Assembly: GCF_900174485.1 (NCBI RefSeq)
Contig: NZ_LT837803.1
Coordinates: 2,619,305 to 2,683,304, forward strand
Length of the DNA: 64,000 bases
From: Sterolibacterium denitrificans
GTDB taxonomy: Bacteria; Pseudomonadota; Gammaproteobacteria; Burkholderiales; Rhodocyclaceae
Reading direction: 5' to 3'
A model generated the notes under the pieces. The model did not search any database, had not been told where the DNA came from, and was given only the letters and a program-made list of their open reading frames with translations. Position 1 is the stretch's first letter. Each line of letters starts with the position of its first letter. The position numbers and the translations under genes are program-made. This document shows positions 34,820-44,235 of this stretch, one piece after another.

Positions 34820-35590
34820 ATGACCGCAATCACCGATCCGCTCGACGACGATGACGACGACCGCCCCGATGCCTGGGAACGCTGGCAGTTCACCCGCTTC
34901 GATGCGCCGCCATCCGCATCGTCCGCATCATCTGCGGCATCCCCGGCGGCAAAAAAACCGGCTGGCGCCAAGGCCAGGGATGCCGCATCCGCGACAGCCG
35001 CCGAACTGGAACGGCTGCGCCAGGATGCGCGGAAAAACGGACACGCCGAAGGCTATGCCGCCGGGCTGGTCGAGGGAAAAAAACAGGCGCATACCGAAGC
35101 CCAGCGCCTGGCTGCGCTGGCAGGTCAGCTCGAAGCCGCGCTGGAGGAATTCGATCAGCGGATGTCCAGGGAAGTGCTGGCGCTATCCCTGGCCGTCGCG
35201 CGCCAGATCGTGCGCCAGCATATCGAAGTTCGCCCCGAATCGCTGCTGGCGACCCTGCGCGAACTCCTGGCGCAACTGCATCATCCGCAGGTATTGATCT
35301 CCGTGCATCCCGAAGATGCTGCGCTGCTGCGCAGCTATCTCGACGCCCAGCCGGGCCACGAGGAGCATCGCCTGCACGAGGACCCGCGTCTGCAGCGCGG
35401 CGGCTGCGTCATCGAGGCCGGCGGCGGACAGATCGATGCCAGTATCGACACCCGCTGGAAGCGCGTCGTCGAAAGCCTGGGCAGCACCATCTCCTGGCTG
35501 GGGGAAGAAGCCCCGCCGGCCGGCAACGCCAGAAGCGGCGATGAGGATGGCGATGGGGGTGGCGGCGCCCATGCCCGGAGTATCGATTAA
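34820..35590 (+). CDS. fliH: Flagellar export ATPase regulator FliH
   Basis: A 256-residue peripheral stalk protein that recruits and inhibits the FliI ATPase. The first ~70 residues are acidic then Ala-rich. A helical region follows ([20 protein letters not shown], resembling the GxxxG-type FliH repeat) and a C-terminal FliH/YscL domain ([40 protein letters not shown]). It lies five bases before fliI. A C-terminal low-complexity extension follows the domain. Confidence 0.92.
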   Translation: MTAITDPLDDDDDDRPDAWERWQFTRFDAPPSASSASSAASPAAKKPAGAKARDAASATAAELERLRQDARKNGHAEGYAAGLVEGKKQAHTEAQRLAALAGQLEAALEEFDQRMSREVLALSLAVARQIVRQHIEVRPESLLATLRELLAQLHHPQVLISVHPEDAALLRSYLDAQPGHEEHRLHEDPRLQRGGCVIEAGGGQIDASIDTRWKRVVESLGSTISWLGEEAPPAGNARSGDEDGDGGGGAHARSID

Positions 35591-35595
35591 GAAGC

Positions 35596-37005
35596 ATGGA
35601 AGACAATCCTCATCTGCGCAAATTGCGGCATTTTCTTGAGGACTGCCGCAGCCAGGTCGAACAGGTCCCGCCCTTCCGGCACTATGGCCGCCTGACGCGC
35701 ATCAACGGCCTGGTCATGGAGGCCGCCGGCATCCAGTTGCCGCTGGGCGCCAGTTGCGGAATCCAGGTTTCCGGCGGACGGGCCATCGAGGCCGAGGTCG
35801 TCGGCTTCTCCGGCGACAGGCTCTACATGATGCCCCGCGAGGATGTCCAGGGCCTGGCGCCCGGCGCGCTGGTCACCGCCCTGGAAACCGCCGCCACCGC
35901 GCCGCAGCTCGGTGAGCGCCCGCCCCCGCTGCGCCGCCAGATCGACCGCGCCAAGCATGTGCCGGTCGGCAATGCCCTGCTTGGCCGCGTGCTCGACAGC
36001 AACGGCCGGCCGCTCGACGGCCTGGGTCCGCTCAACAATCCCCAGAGCCGCTCGCTGCAAAGCCGGCCGATCAACCCGCTGTCGCGCGCACCGATCAACC
36101 GCAGCCTCGACGTCGGCATCCGCGCCATCAATGCCCTGCTGACCGTCGGCGGCGGCCAGCGCCTGGGCCTGTTCGCCGGCTCGGGCGTGGGCAAGAGCGT
36201 GCTGCTGGGCATGATGGCGCGCTACACCGAAGCCGAGGTGATCGTCGTCGGCCTGATCGGCGAGCGCGGCCGCGAAGTCAAGGAATTCATCGAGCACATC
36301 CTCGGCGAGGAAGGCATGCGCCGCTCGGTGGTCGTCGCCGCGCCGGCCGACACCAGCCCGTTGATGCGCCTGCAGGGCGCCTACTACGCGACGACCATCG
36401 CCGAGGAATTCCGCGATCAAGGCTGCAAGGTGCTGCTGATCATGGACTCGCTGACGCGCTTTGCCATGGCCCAGCGCGAGATTGCCCTGGCCATCGGCGA
36501 GCCGCCGGTCACCCGCGGCTATCCGCCTTCGGTCTTCGCCCGCCTGCCGGCGCTGGTCGAACGCGCCGGCAACGGCCCGGACGGCGGCGGCTCGATCACC
36601 GCCTTCTACACGGTGCTGGCCGAAGGCGACGACCAGCAGGATCCGATTGCCGATTCGGCGCGCGCCATTCTCGACGGCCATTTCGTGCTCTCGCGCCATC
36701 TGGCCGATGCCGGCCACTATCCGGCGATCGACATCGAGCAATCCATCTCGCGCGCCATGACCGGGCTGATCGATGCGGAACACCTCGACCGGGTACGGCG
36801 CTTCAAGCAGCTCTATTCGCGCTACCAGCGCTCGCGCGACCTGATCGCCGTCGGCGCCTATGCGGCGGGCTCCGATCCGCTGCTCGATGAAGCCATCCGC
36901 CTGCAACCCTTGATGGACGCCTTCCTCCAGCAACGAATCGACGAACGCGCCGACTATGCGGGCAGTCTTGCGATGCTGAGTCAACTCTTCACCACCACGC
37001 AATAA
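35596..37005 (+). CDS. fliI: Flagellum-specific ATP synthase FliI
   Basis: A 469-residue hexameric ATPase that unfolds and delivers export substrates. The Walker A loop [15 protein letters not shown] is near residue 195, Walker [20 protein letters not shown] near 280, with the family motifs [13 protein letters not shown] and [20 protein letters not shown]. All catalytic residues are present. It follows fliH by five bases and precedes fliJ. Confidence 0.98.
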   Translation: MEDNPHLRKLRHFLEDCRSQVEQVPPFRHYGRLTRINGLVMEAAGIQLPLGASCGIQVSGGRAIEAEVVGFSGDRLYMMPREDVQGLAPGALVTALETAATAPQLGERPPPLRRQIDRAKHVPVGNALLGRVLDSNGRPLDGLGPLNNPQSRSLQSRPINPLSRAPINRSLDVGIRAINALLTVGGGQRLGLFAGSGVGKSVLLGMMARYTEAEVIVVGLIGERGREVKEFIEHILGEEGMRRSVVVAAPADTSPLMRLQGAYYATTIAEEFRDQGCKVLLIMDSLTRFAMAQREIALAIGEPPVTRGYPPSVFARLPALVERAGNGPDGGGSITAFYTVLAEGDDQQDPIADSARAILDGHFVLSRHLADAGHYPAIDIEQSISRAMTGLIDAEHLDRVRRFKQLYSRYQRSRDLIAVGAYAAGSDPLLDEAIRLQPLMDAFLQQRIDERADYAGSLAMLSQLFTTTQ

Positions 37006-37085
37006 ATGCGCTAGGATGAACCAGCCTCGGGGTTCGAGCGAATTTTCCCTCCCTCCTCTTCTCCCAGCTTCCCGGTACCCTCACC

Positions 37086-37541
37086 TTGACCAAGCCTTTT
37101 CCCCTGCAAACCCTGCTCGACCTGTCCCGGCAGCGCATGGACGAAGCGGCGCGCAAACTCGGCGAACTGCTTGCCGGCGAGCAGGAGGCCAGTACCCGGC
37201 TGGCCCTGCTGCAGCAATATCGCGCTGAATACCACGGCCGCTTCGTTGCCGAGGCGCGCAATGGCATCGGCCGCGACACATTGAACAACTACCAGACTTT
37301 TCTCCAGCGTCTCGACGAAGCCATCCTCCAGGCCCAGATGATGGTGACGCAATCGAAACAGCGCACCGTCCAGGGTCAGCAGGAATGGCTCGACAAGCGC
37401 GGCCGCGTGCAGGCCTATGACACGCTGTCGACGCGCCACCAGGTTCGCGAGCAGCGCATCGAGAACCGCAAGGAGCAAAAACTGCTCGACGAACACGCGG
37501 CACGCAAGCATCAGACAACCAAAGAAGGTTCCCCGTCCTAG
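37086..37541 (+). CDS. fliJ: Flagellar export protein FliJ
   Basis: A 151-residue, almost entirely helical coiled-coil protein that sits in the FliI hexamer and helps energise export. The start TKPFPLQTLLDLSRQRMDEA is typical. The middle AILQAQMMVTQSKQRTVQGQ and the tail VREQRIENRKEQKLLDEHAA match the family. The start codon is TTG (37086), the only one giving the family N-terminus. It follows fliI by 80 bases. Confidence 0.92.
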   Translation: MTKPFPLQTLLDLSRQRMDEAARKLGELLAGEQEASTRLALLQQYRAEYHGRFVAEARNGIGRDTLNNYQTFLQRLDEAILQAQMMVTQSKQRTVQGQQEWLDKRGRVQAYDTLSTRHQVREQRIENRKEQKLLDEHAARKHQTTKEGSPS

Positions 37542-37616
37542 CCTGGCACGCGATTTGCTGGATACAGGGCGACAGGCAACGCAATGTCGTGGTTGCCGCA
37601 TTGAAGGGAACACACC

Positions 37617-39077
37617 ATGCCGGAAGTCGCCAGCACACCGATATTCTCCGCACTTGCCTCATCGTCCGGCCGTACGGGAACGTCCGGCAGCACCGGCGGC
37701 AAGGACGGCCTGCCCGGGGAAAGCGCCCAGGGCAGCTTTGCCAGCATCCTGAAACAGCAATTCAAGCAGCCGCAGCAGACGCAAGCGGCGCAGGCAGCCC
37801 AGACAGCGCAAACGGCCCGGAGCAAACCGGCCGATGCCGCCGACCAGACGCCCGATCCAGCCACGGCCAGTATCGCCGCCCTTGCCGGCAATTTCCCGCC
37901 GCTGCAGCAGGCCGGCGCCGCCCAGGAAAGCGGCCTGCCTGGTGTCGGCGACGCTGCAGCCGGGAAGCTGCCTTCTTTGGCGCCGGATGAAACGACCGAC
38001 GATACCGCCGGGCAGACCCGGCCGGATGCGGCGAAAAGCGGGGAAATCACGGACAGCATGGCAAGTACGCAAATCCACGGCTTGCCGGTGACGGCAGATG
38101 ATGCGCCGGCCAGCCCCGCGCCCGACGCGCAGGCGGCACTCGCCAGCCAAGGTCTGCCGGCGGCCGCCAGCGCGGCCAACGATGGATCGAACCCGCTCCC
38201 GGACGCTGCCAGCGAGGCCGCCGGCAGCAAGCTCGTCGCCAGCGCCGGTGACGGCGGCAACACCGCCGAACAGGCGGCGCGGCACGCCATCCCCGTCCTT
38301 GCGTCCGCCGCATCCGGCAATCCGCCGGCAAGCGATGGCGATCACGATAGCGCTGCGCCCACAGCCTCGCGGCAGACCACGGCACCGCTGTCACTGTCGC
38401 AAGCGCGGCAGCAGGGCGTGCTTGCCGGCGACCAGAACAAAACGGCAGCGGCAGAATTTGCCGGCACGTCCGCTGCAGCAAACGATGCCGCCGCCACTCG
38501 CGGCGCCGGCGCAACCGCCAGTCAGACGAATTTCGATCAGCTATTGGCCAGCGCCCATACTCAACTCGGTCAGCTCGGCCAGGCGCATCCTCTGCGCGAC
38601 AGCCGCATCCATGCCGAAGCGCCCGCCAGAATGGAAGCCCCGCTCGGCAGCAGTGCCTGGAACCGCGAAATCGGCGACAAGCTGGTGTGGATGGTCGGGC
38701 GACAGGAACAACGCGCCGAACTGGTTCTCAACCCGCCGCAACTCGGCCGCGTCGAAATCTCGCTGAGCCTGCGTGGCGAACAGACCAACGCCACGTTCAT
38801 GGCCGCCAATCCGGCCGTGCGCGAAGCGCTGGAAAACGCCCTGCCGCGCTTGCGGGAAATGTTCGCCGAGGCCGGATTGAGTCTGGGGCAGGCCCAGGTC
38901 GGCGCCGATTCCGGCAGCCACGCCACCGATCAGTCGTTTGCCAACAGAGGAAACGGGGACAATTCATCGCGCTTTTCCACCGCACCGGATGACGCCGCCG
39001 ACGGTAACATGACGCGCCTGATTGACGATGGATCATGGCTGCGCCAGGGCAGGGGAATGGTGGACGTTTTTGCCTGA
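37617..39077 (+). CDS. fliK: Flagellar hook-length control protein FliK
   Basis: A 486-residue secreted ruler protein. About 320 residues of Ala/Gln/Gly/Pro-rich low-complexity N-terminus are followed by the conserved Flg_hook domain: VWMVGRQEQRAELVLNPPQL, GRVEISLSLRGEQTNATFMA, ALPRLREMFAEAGLSLGQAQ. This domain switches FlhB specificity. It is placed canonically after fliJ. Two FliK-type proteins exist in the window; this one is in the standard position and has the standard domain. Confidence 0.95.
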   Translation: MPEVASTPIFSALASSSGRTGTSGSTGGKDGLPGESAQGSFASILKQQFKQPQQTQAAQAAQTAQTARSKPADAADQTPDPATASIAALAGNFPPLQQAGAAQESGLPGVGDAAAGKLPSLAPDETTDDTAGQTRPDAAKSGEITDSMASTQIHGLPVTADDAPASPAPDAQAALASQGLPAAASAANDGSNPLPDAASEAAGSKLVASAGDGGNTAEQAARHAIPVLASAASGNPPASDGDHDSAAPTASRQTTAPLSLSQARQQGVLAGDQNKTAAAEFAGTSAAANDAAATRGAGATASQTNFDQLLASAHTQLGQLGQAHPLRDSRIHAEAPARMEAPLGSSAWNREIGDKLVWMVGRQEQRAELVLNPPQLGRVEISLSLRGEQTNATFMAANPAVREALENALPRLREMFAEAGLSLGQAQVGADSGSHATDQSFANRGNGDNSSRFSTAPDDAADGNMTRLIDDGSWLRQGRGMVDVFA

Positions 39078-39203
39078 ACCCGCACAGCGTGCCATACTCA
39101 TCCATGGACGAACCCGGCCGCTTCGCCTGATCTGGAGGAAGTGAAACGGCCTGTAGCCACCCTCGTGGGCAGTGCCCGGGTGGATTGCGTTGAGGAGTGA
39201 TGC

Positions 39204-39767
39204 ATGGCGAAAGCCCCGGAAAAAACCGACGAAGAATCTGCAGCCGCCACCCCGGCAAAAGCGGGTAAAAAAAAGCTGCTGATCATCATCGTCTCCCTGG
39301 TGCTGGTACTGGCCATGGCTGGCGGCGCGGGCTTTTTCATCCTGAAGAAAAATCAGCAGCCTCCCTCGGAAGACGAAGAAGCCAAGCAGGAAAGAATCAA
39401 GCGCATCAAGGCCGAGGCCCCGCCCGTCATCGTCAAGCTGGATCAATTCACCGTCAAGTTGCAGCCGGAAGAAGGCAAGCCGGAGCAGTACATGCAAACC
39501 GTGATCGAATTCGAGGTGCTGGACAACCAGACCGCCGACCGCATCAAGGTCTTCATGTCGAAGATCCGCGCCAAGATCCTGCTGATACTGCTGGGCAAGA
39601 TGCCTTCGGAAATTTCCTCGCCGCAGGGGGTCGAACTGCTGACGGCAGAAATCCGCAACGAGACCAATCACATACTCGACGGCACGACGCGCCCGCTGGA
39701 CAGCCTGAAGCCCGGACCGGACGACTCGGTGCAGGCCGTGTATCTGACCCAGTTCATCATCCAGTAA
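39204..39767 (+). CDS. fliL: Flagellar basal body-associated protein FliL
   Basis: A 187-residue single-pass inner-membrane protein linked to stator function. A basic cytoplasmic N-terminus is followed by a transmembrane segment at about 28-47 (LLIIIVSLVLVLAMAGGAGF), a charged linker, and a periplasmic FliL domain (FTVKLQPEEGKPEQYMQTVI, VFMSKIRAKILLILLGKMPS). GAGGAG lies before the ATG. It is followed 13 bases later by fliM. Confidence 0.94.
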   Translation: MAKAPEKTDEESAAATPAKAGKKKLLIIIVSLVLVLAMAGGAGFFILKKNQQPPSEDEEAKQERIKRIKAEAPPVIVKLDQFTVKLQPEEGKPEQYMQTVIEFEVLDNQTADRIKVFMSKIRAKILLILLGKMPSEISSPQGVELLTAEIRNETNHILDGTTRPLDSLKPGPDDSVQAVYLTQFIIQ

Positions 39768-39780
39768 CCGCCAGAAGCGC

Positions 39781-40758
39781 ATGAGCCAGGATTTTCTCTC
39801 CCAGGAAGAAGTCGATGCCCTGCTCAAGGGGGTCACCGGCGAAACCGACGAGGCGCCCGCCGAGAGCGGCGCCGAGGGAGGCGTGCGGCCTTACGATGTC
39901 GGCCGCCAGGAACGCATCGTGCGCGGCCGCATGCCGACCCTGGAGCTCATCAACGAACGTTTCGCGCGCTATCTGCGCATCGGCCTGTTCAATTACATGC
40001 ATCGCAATGCGGAAATCTCGGCCGGCCCGATCCGCGTGCAGAAATACAGCGAATTCATTCGCAATCTGGTGGTGCCGACCAACCTGAACCTGGTCCAGGT
40101 CAAGCCATTGCGCGGCACCTCCCTGTTCGTCTTCGACCCGAACCTGGTTTTCCTCGTCATCGACAACATGTTCGGCGGCGACGGACGCTTCCACACACGC
40201 GTCGAGGGGCGCGATTTCACGCCGACCGAGCAACGCATCATCCAGGGTCTGCTCAACACCGTCTTCGTCGAATATGAAAAATCCTGGAAGCCGATCCACC
40301 CGCTGACCTTCGAATACCTGCGTTCGGAAATGAACACGCAGTTCGCCAACATTGCCACGCCATCGGAAATCGTCGTTGCCGCCACCTTCACGATCGAGCT
40401 TTCCGGCGCCGCCTCGGAAATGCACATCTGCCTGCCGTATTCCATGATCGAGCCGCTACGCGGCGTGCTCTACAGCAGCCTGCACAGCGAACAGTTGTCG
40501 GCCGACAAGCGCTGGACGACCATGCTGCGCCGGCAACTGCAAACCGCCGAGGTCGAGCTGGTCGCCCCCTTGGGCAGCACCCGCATCAGCCTCGGCGACA
40601 TCATGAAACTGCAAGTGGGCGACATCATCCCCATCGAGATCGGGGAAAAACTCAACGTCACCGCCCACGACGTGCCGGTATTCTCGGCAAGCTATGGCGT
40701 CAAGAACGACCAATACGCACTGAAACTCGACAAATTCCTCGCCCAAGAGGAAAGCTGA
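39781..40758 (+). CDS. fliM: Flagellar motor switch protein FliM
   Basis: A 325-residue C-ring protein. The N-terminal CheY-binding peptide reads SQDFLSQEEVDALLKGV. The middle domain has the GGxG motif (MFGGDGRFHTRVEGRDFTPT). The C-terminal SpoA domain (VELVAPLGSTRISLGDIMKL) pairs with FliN. Length is normal. It sits in the standard fliLMNOPQR order. Confidence 0.98.
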   Translation: MSQDFLSQEEVDALLKGVTGETDEAPAESGAEGGVRPYDVGRQERIVRGRMPTLELINERFARYLRIGLFNYMHRNAEISAGPIRVQKYSEFIRNLVVPTNLNLVQVKPLRGTSLFVFDPNLVFLVIDNMFGGDGRFHTRVEGRDFTPTEQRIIQGLLNTVFVEYEKSWKPIHPLTFEYLRSEMNTQFANIATPSEIVVAATFTIELSGAASEMHICLPYSMIEPLRGVLYSSLHSEQLSADKRWTTMLRRQLQTAEVELVAPLGSTRISLGDIMKLQVGDIIPIEIGEKLNVTAHDVPVFSASYGVKNDQYALKLDKFLAQEES

Positions 40759-40795
40759 AAAAACTGAAAAACATGGCACCCTTCTGGAGCACGCA

Positions 40796-41203
40796 ATGAC
40801 GGACGAAGAAAATCAGGTAAGCGACGACGACTGGGCAGCCGCCATGGGTGAGCAGAACGTCGGGGAGGCGGCACGCGCCCAGGCGGCCACGGCCAAGGTC
40901 TTCGATGAACTCTCCGACGATGCCGGAAAAGCGGGCAGCCTGCGCGATTTCGACATGATCCTCGACATTCCGGTCAACCTCACGGTGGAATTGGGGCGAA
41001 CCCGCATCGCCATTCGCGACCTGCTGCAACTGGCTCATGGCTCGGTCGTCGAACTGGAAGGCCTGGCAGGCGAACCCATGGACGTGCTGGTCAACGGCAC
41101 CCTGATCGCCCAGGGGGAAGTCGTGGTGGTCAATGAAAAATTCGGCATCCGCCTGACCGACATCATCACCCCGGCAGAGCGCATGAGCAAGCTGCGCCGC
41201 TGA
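40796..41203 (+). CDS. fliN: Flagellar motor switch protein FliN
   Basis: A 135-residue C-ring protein with a variable acidic N-terminus (EENQVSDDDWAAAMGEQNVG) and a C-terminal SpoA domain: DIPVNLTVELGRTRIAIRDL, GSVVELEGLAGEPMDVLVNG, GEVVVVNEKFGIRLTDI. It works with FliM and FliH in rotor switching and export docking. It follows fliM by 37 bases. Confidence 0.97.
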   Translation: MTDEENQVSDDDWAAAMGEQNVGEAARAQAATAKVFDELSDDAGKAGSLRDFDMILDIPVNLTVELGRTRIAIRDLLQLAHGSVVELEGLAGEPMDVLVNGTLIAQGEVVVVNEKFGIRLTDIITPAERMSKLRR

Positions 41204-41375
41204 TCCGCCACCCGGCACTCGTTCGACGGCGGCAGGCCCCGCCTTGCCGCTCGCGGGCAGCGGAAAACTGGCGCAATTTCCGCCCTCTGCTCGGCGCCTC
41301 GAAAAGCCTCGTGCAGGTTAATCTCGTCCGGCATGATTTTTCATGCCGGACGATGAATGCCGAAGCCGAAGCCAA

Positions 41376-41867
41376 ATGTCGAATACGCCCTCGCCCTCAC
41401 CCCTGCTCCCGCGCCGCCACTGCCTCCGCTTCCCCCACGCTCGCCCGTTGCTGGCTGCCCTGACCGGCATCTCCATGCTGGGCCGGGCACAGGCCGCGGA
41501 TGCCATACCGGTCGGCAGTACGGGCGGCGGATCCTTGCAGGTGATCTTCGGTCTGTTGCTGGTCGCCCTGCTGCTCGCCGGCAGTCTGTATCTGCTGAAA
41601 CGCCTGGCGGCGCCCAGCGGCGGCACCACGCTGCTGCGGATCATTTCCGCGGCGGCCGTGGGCGCGCGCGAGCGCGTGGTGGTGGTCGAAGTCGGCGAAA
41701 CCTGGCTGGTGCTCGGCGTCGCGCCCGGACAGGTCAACAAGCTCCATGAACTGCCGCGCCAGGCGCTGCCCGATGGCGGCCGTCCCGCGGCACCGCACCA
41801 GGCATTTGCGGACAGACTCAGGCAAATCATGGCGCATCAGCAGCGCAATGTTCGCAATGCGCCCTGA
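41376..41867 (+). CDS. fliO: Flagellar biosynthetic protein FliO
   Basis: A ~163-residue assembly factor for the FliPQR export gate. A signal-like hydrophobic stretch near the N-terminus ends at GRAQAAD. One transmembrane helix reads [20 protein letters not shown]. The cytoplasmic FliO domain has [20 protein letters not shown] followed by QVNKLHEL. An ATG at 41343 would add 11 residues; the later one is preferred but not certain. Its 3' end overlaps the start of fliP. Confidence 0.85.
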   Translation: MSNTPSPSPLLPRRHCLRFPHARPLLAALTGISMLGRAQAADAIPVGSTGGGSLQVIFGLLLVALLLAGSLYLLKRLAAPSGGTTLLRIISAAAVGARERVVVVEVGETWLVLGVAPGQVNKLHELPRQALPDGGRPAAPHQAFADRLRQIMAHQQRNVRNAP

Positions 41868-42636
41868 ATCGCGTTCGCATTCGCGCTCGCACCGGCAAGC
41901 CGCCGGCTCGCTGCTGATCGGCCTCGGCCTGTTCATGCTGCTGCCCTCGCTGGCGGCCGCCCAGGTATTGCCGGCCGTCACCAGCACGCCGGCCGGGGGC
42001 GGCGGCACGCAGTGGTCGCTGTCGATCCAGACGCTGCTGATGCTCACCAGCCTGAGCTTCCTGCCGGCGATCCTGCTGATGATGACCAGTTTCACCCGCA
42101 TCATCATCGTCTTCTCGTTGCTGCGCAGCGCGCTGGGTACCCAGTCCTCGCCGCCCAATCAGGTACTGGTCGGACTTGCCTTGTTCCTGACCTTCTTCAT
42201 CATGGCGCCGGTGGGCGACAAGATCTATACGGACGCCTATCTGCCGCTGGCGGAAAACCAGATCAGCTTCACCGAGGCGCTGGATCGCGGCGCCGTGCCG
42301 CTGCGCGCCTTCATGCTCAAGCAGACGCGCGAGCCCGACCTGGCGCTATTCACCAAGATATCCAAGCTGCCCAAACCCGAATCGCCGGAGCAGGTATCAA
42401 TGCGCGTGCTGATCCCGGCCTTCGTCACCTCGGAACTGAAGACCGCCTTCCAGATCGGCTTCATCGTCTTCATTCCCTTTTTGATCATCGACATGGTCGT
42501 CGCTTCGGTATTGATGTCGATGGGCATGATGATGATGTCGCCGGTCATCGTCGCCCTGCCATTCAAAATCATGCTGTTCGTGCTGGTCGATGGCTGGACG
42601 CTGCTGATCGGCTCCCTGGTGCAGAGCTTCGGATAA
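41848..42636 (+). CDS. fliP: Flagellar biosynthetic protein FliP
   Basis: A ~262-residue export-gate channel subunit with a cleavable N-terminal signal ([20 protein letters not shown]) and the conserved core [23 protein letters not shown]-like region (here [14 protein letters not shown]), [20 protein letters not shown] and [16 protein letters not shown]. The start is at 41848 (or 41857), overlapping the end of fliO, which suggests translational coupling. Five of these subunits line the export pore with FliQ and FliR. Confidence 0.96.
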   Translation: MFAMRPESRSHSRSHRQAAGSLLIGLGLFMLLPSLAAAQVLPAVTSTPAGGGGTQWSLSIQTLLMLTSLSFLPAILLMMTSFTRIIIVFSLLRSALGTQSSPPNQVLVGLALFLTFFIMAPVGDKIYTDAYLPLAENQISFTEALDRGAVPLRAFMLKQTREPDLALFTKISKLPKPESPEQVSMRVLIPAFVTSELKTAFQIGFIVFIPFLIIDMVVASVLMSMGMMMMSPVIVALPFKIMLFVLVDGWTLLIGSLVQSFG

Positions 42637-42685
42637 TTCAAGGCAACGTTCAGAGTTCAGTGTTCAGGATGCGGAGAGGAAAACC

Positions 42686-42955
42686 ATGACGCCAACCACT
42701 GTCATCGAAATCGGTCGCGGCGCCGTCGAGACCCTGCTGCTGGTCGCCCTGCCCCTGTTCGCCGCCGCCTTGCTGACCGGCTTGCTGGTCAGCATCTTTC
42801 AGGCGGCAACGCAAATCAACGAAGCAACGCTCTCCTTCGTGCCGAAGCTGATCGCCATCTTCGTCACCCTGATCGTTGCCGGCCCCTGGATGCTGACCAT
42901 CCTGACGGACTACATCCGCCGCCTCTACGAAAGCATACCGGGCCTCATCGGGTGA
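42686..42955 (+). CDS. fliQ: Flagellar biosynthetic protein FliQ
   Basis: An 89-residue export-gate subunit with two transmembrane helices: VETLLLVALPLFAAALLTGL, LVSIFQAATQINEATLSFVP (the conserved QAxTQIxExTLxFxPK loop), and a C-terminal helix near FVTLIVAGPWMLTIL. GAGAGGAAAACC precedes the ATG. Its stop overlaps the fliR GTG start by 4 bp. Confidence 0.97.
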   Translation: MTPTTVIEIGRGAVETLLLVALPLFAAALLTGLLVSIFQAATQINEATLSFVPKLIAIFVTLIVAGPWMLTILTDYIRRLYESIPGLIG

Positions 42956-43761
42956 TCTCCGTCACCTCTGCCCAGCTCGACGCCTGGCTGGCAGCCTTCA
43001 TCTATCCGCTGGCGCGCATCCTGGCAATGCTGGCGGCAGCACCCGTCTTCAACAATACGGGCATGCCGCGGCAAATTCGTCTGGTCTTCGGCATCGCCAT
43101 CAGCCTGGCCATCGTTCCGGCCCTGCCGCCGATAGAAACGATTCCGCCAGGTTCATGGCATGGCATCGCCGTGCTGGGACAGCAAATTCTCATCGGCGCC
43201 ATCTTCGGCCTGACCCTGCGCATCATGTTCACGGCGGTGGACATCGCCGGCGAAATCATCGGCCTGCAGATGGGGCTATCCTTCGCCTCCTTCTTCGACC
43301 CCCGCAACAGCGCCCAGACTTCGGTGATGAGTTCCTTTCTCGGCCTGATCATGACGCTGCTGTTCCTGGCGATGAACGGCCATCTGCTGATGCTTTCCGT
43401 TCTGGCGGAGAGTTTTCAGTTGCTGCCGATCAGCACGACGGCCTTTGCGGCACCGGGATTCAGCGCGCTCCTGGCCTGGTCGGCCGTCATGTTCGCGACC
43501 GGACTGATGCTCGCCCTGCCATTGATCACCGCCCTGCTGATTGCCAACATCTCGCTGGGCGTGCTGGCGCGCATTGCGCCGCAACTCAACATTTTCGCCG
43601 TCGGTTTTCCGGTCACCATCGTTACCGGCTATGCCATGCTGCTGTTCTCCCTGCCGCATTTCGGCGGGGTGCTGCAGCATCTCTATGACCAGGGATTCGA
43701 TGCCCTGGCCGCCGTCCTGCAGGCAGGCGGCGCGTTGAATCCGAATCCGCCCGCGCCCTGA
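42952..43761 (+). CDS. fliR: Flagellar biosynthetic protein FliR
   Basis: A 269-residue export-gate subunit with several membrane helices: LAAFIYPLARILAMLAAAPV, IVPALPPIETIPPGS, GEIIGLQMGLSFASFFDPRN and a C-terminal hydrophobic helix. The start is GTG overlapping fliQ by 4 bp. Its last 79 bases overlap, on the opposite strand, the 3' end of the lipoprotein gene at 43683-44234, an unusual arrangement. The C-terminal Pro-rich end (GGALNPNPPAP) lies within that overlap. Confidence 0.96.
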   Translation: MISVTSAQLDAWLAAFIYPLARILAMLAAAPVFNNTGMPRQIRLVFGIAISLAIVPALPPIETIPPGSWHGIAVLGQQILIGAIFGLTLRIMFTAVDIAGEIIGLQMGLSFASFFDPRNSAQTSVMSSFLGLIMTLLFLAMNGHLLMLSVLAESFQLLPISTTAFAAPGFSALLAWSAVMFATGLMLALPLITALLIANISLGVLARIAPQLNIFAVGFPVTIVTGYAMLLFSLPHFGGVLQHLYDQGFDALAAVLQAGGALNPNPPAP

Positions 43762-44234
43762 ACGGCGCTCAACTGCCCCTTGCCCGTCAGGCGAATGACG
43801 CCACTGGCCACGCGCTGCGAACCGAGTACCGAGGACTCCACGCCTTCGCTGTACTCTTCGATCTCGTAACCGTCGAAGCCGCCATACTGAACCAGCTCGC
43901 GCGCCCGGCGCTGAAACAACTGGCGCGCCTCACCGGCACCGCCGGCATGCACCCGCTTCATTTTCAGCGCCAGATGGACGTGGTTGTCGGGCAGCGGCGC
44001 CTGCTCGATTTCCCAGTTGGGGGCCAGTGGATCGAGCACCAGATAGGCGATGCCGGCATAAGCCCCCCAGAAGACGATTTTCTCGAGGGGAAGACCGAAG
44101 GACGAGCTCAATTGAAACGCTTTGTCCGGTATCAGTCCCGTGGCATTCAGCTTGCCCGGACTGCTGCAGGCGGCCAGGCTGGCTACGGCTACGAAGAGTA
44201 TCGCCAGTGCGACGCGAGGGCGCGGCAAACGCAT
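43683..44234 (-). CDS. Predicted lipoprotein coupled to flgL
   Basis: A 183-residue protein with a signal peptide and lipobox ending SLAAC (Cys near residue 23), so it is a predicted lipoprotein; Ser after the Cys favours the outer membrane. A hydrophobic stretch follows (KIVFWGAYAGIAYLVL). The mature part is otherwise mixed (HVHLALKMKRVHAGGAGEAR). I recognise no family. The ATG is one base after the flgL stop (TGACATG), so it is coupled to flgL. Its 3' end overlaps fliR by 79 bp in antisense, and the last ~26 residues may be an extension created by that overlap. Confidence 0.75.
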   Translation of the reverse strand: MRLPRPRVALAILFVAVASLAACSSPGKLNATGLIPDKAFQLSSSFGLPLEKIVFWGAYAGIAYLVLDPLAPNWEIEQAPLPDNHVHLALKMKRVHAGGAGEARQLFQRRARELVQYGGFDGYEIEEYSEGVESSVLGSQRVASGVIRLTGKGQLSAVQGAGGFGFNAPPACRTAARASNPWS

Positions 44235-44235
44235 G

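Noticed and set aside
35587-37002. 471-codon minus-strand frame opposite fliI
   Set aside because: Mirror of the fliI gene, which shows all ATPase motifs.
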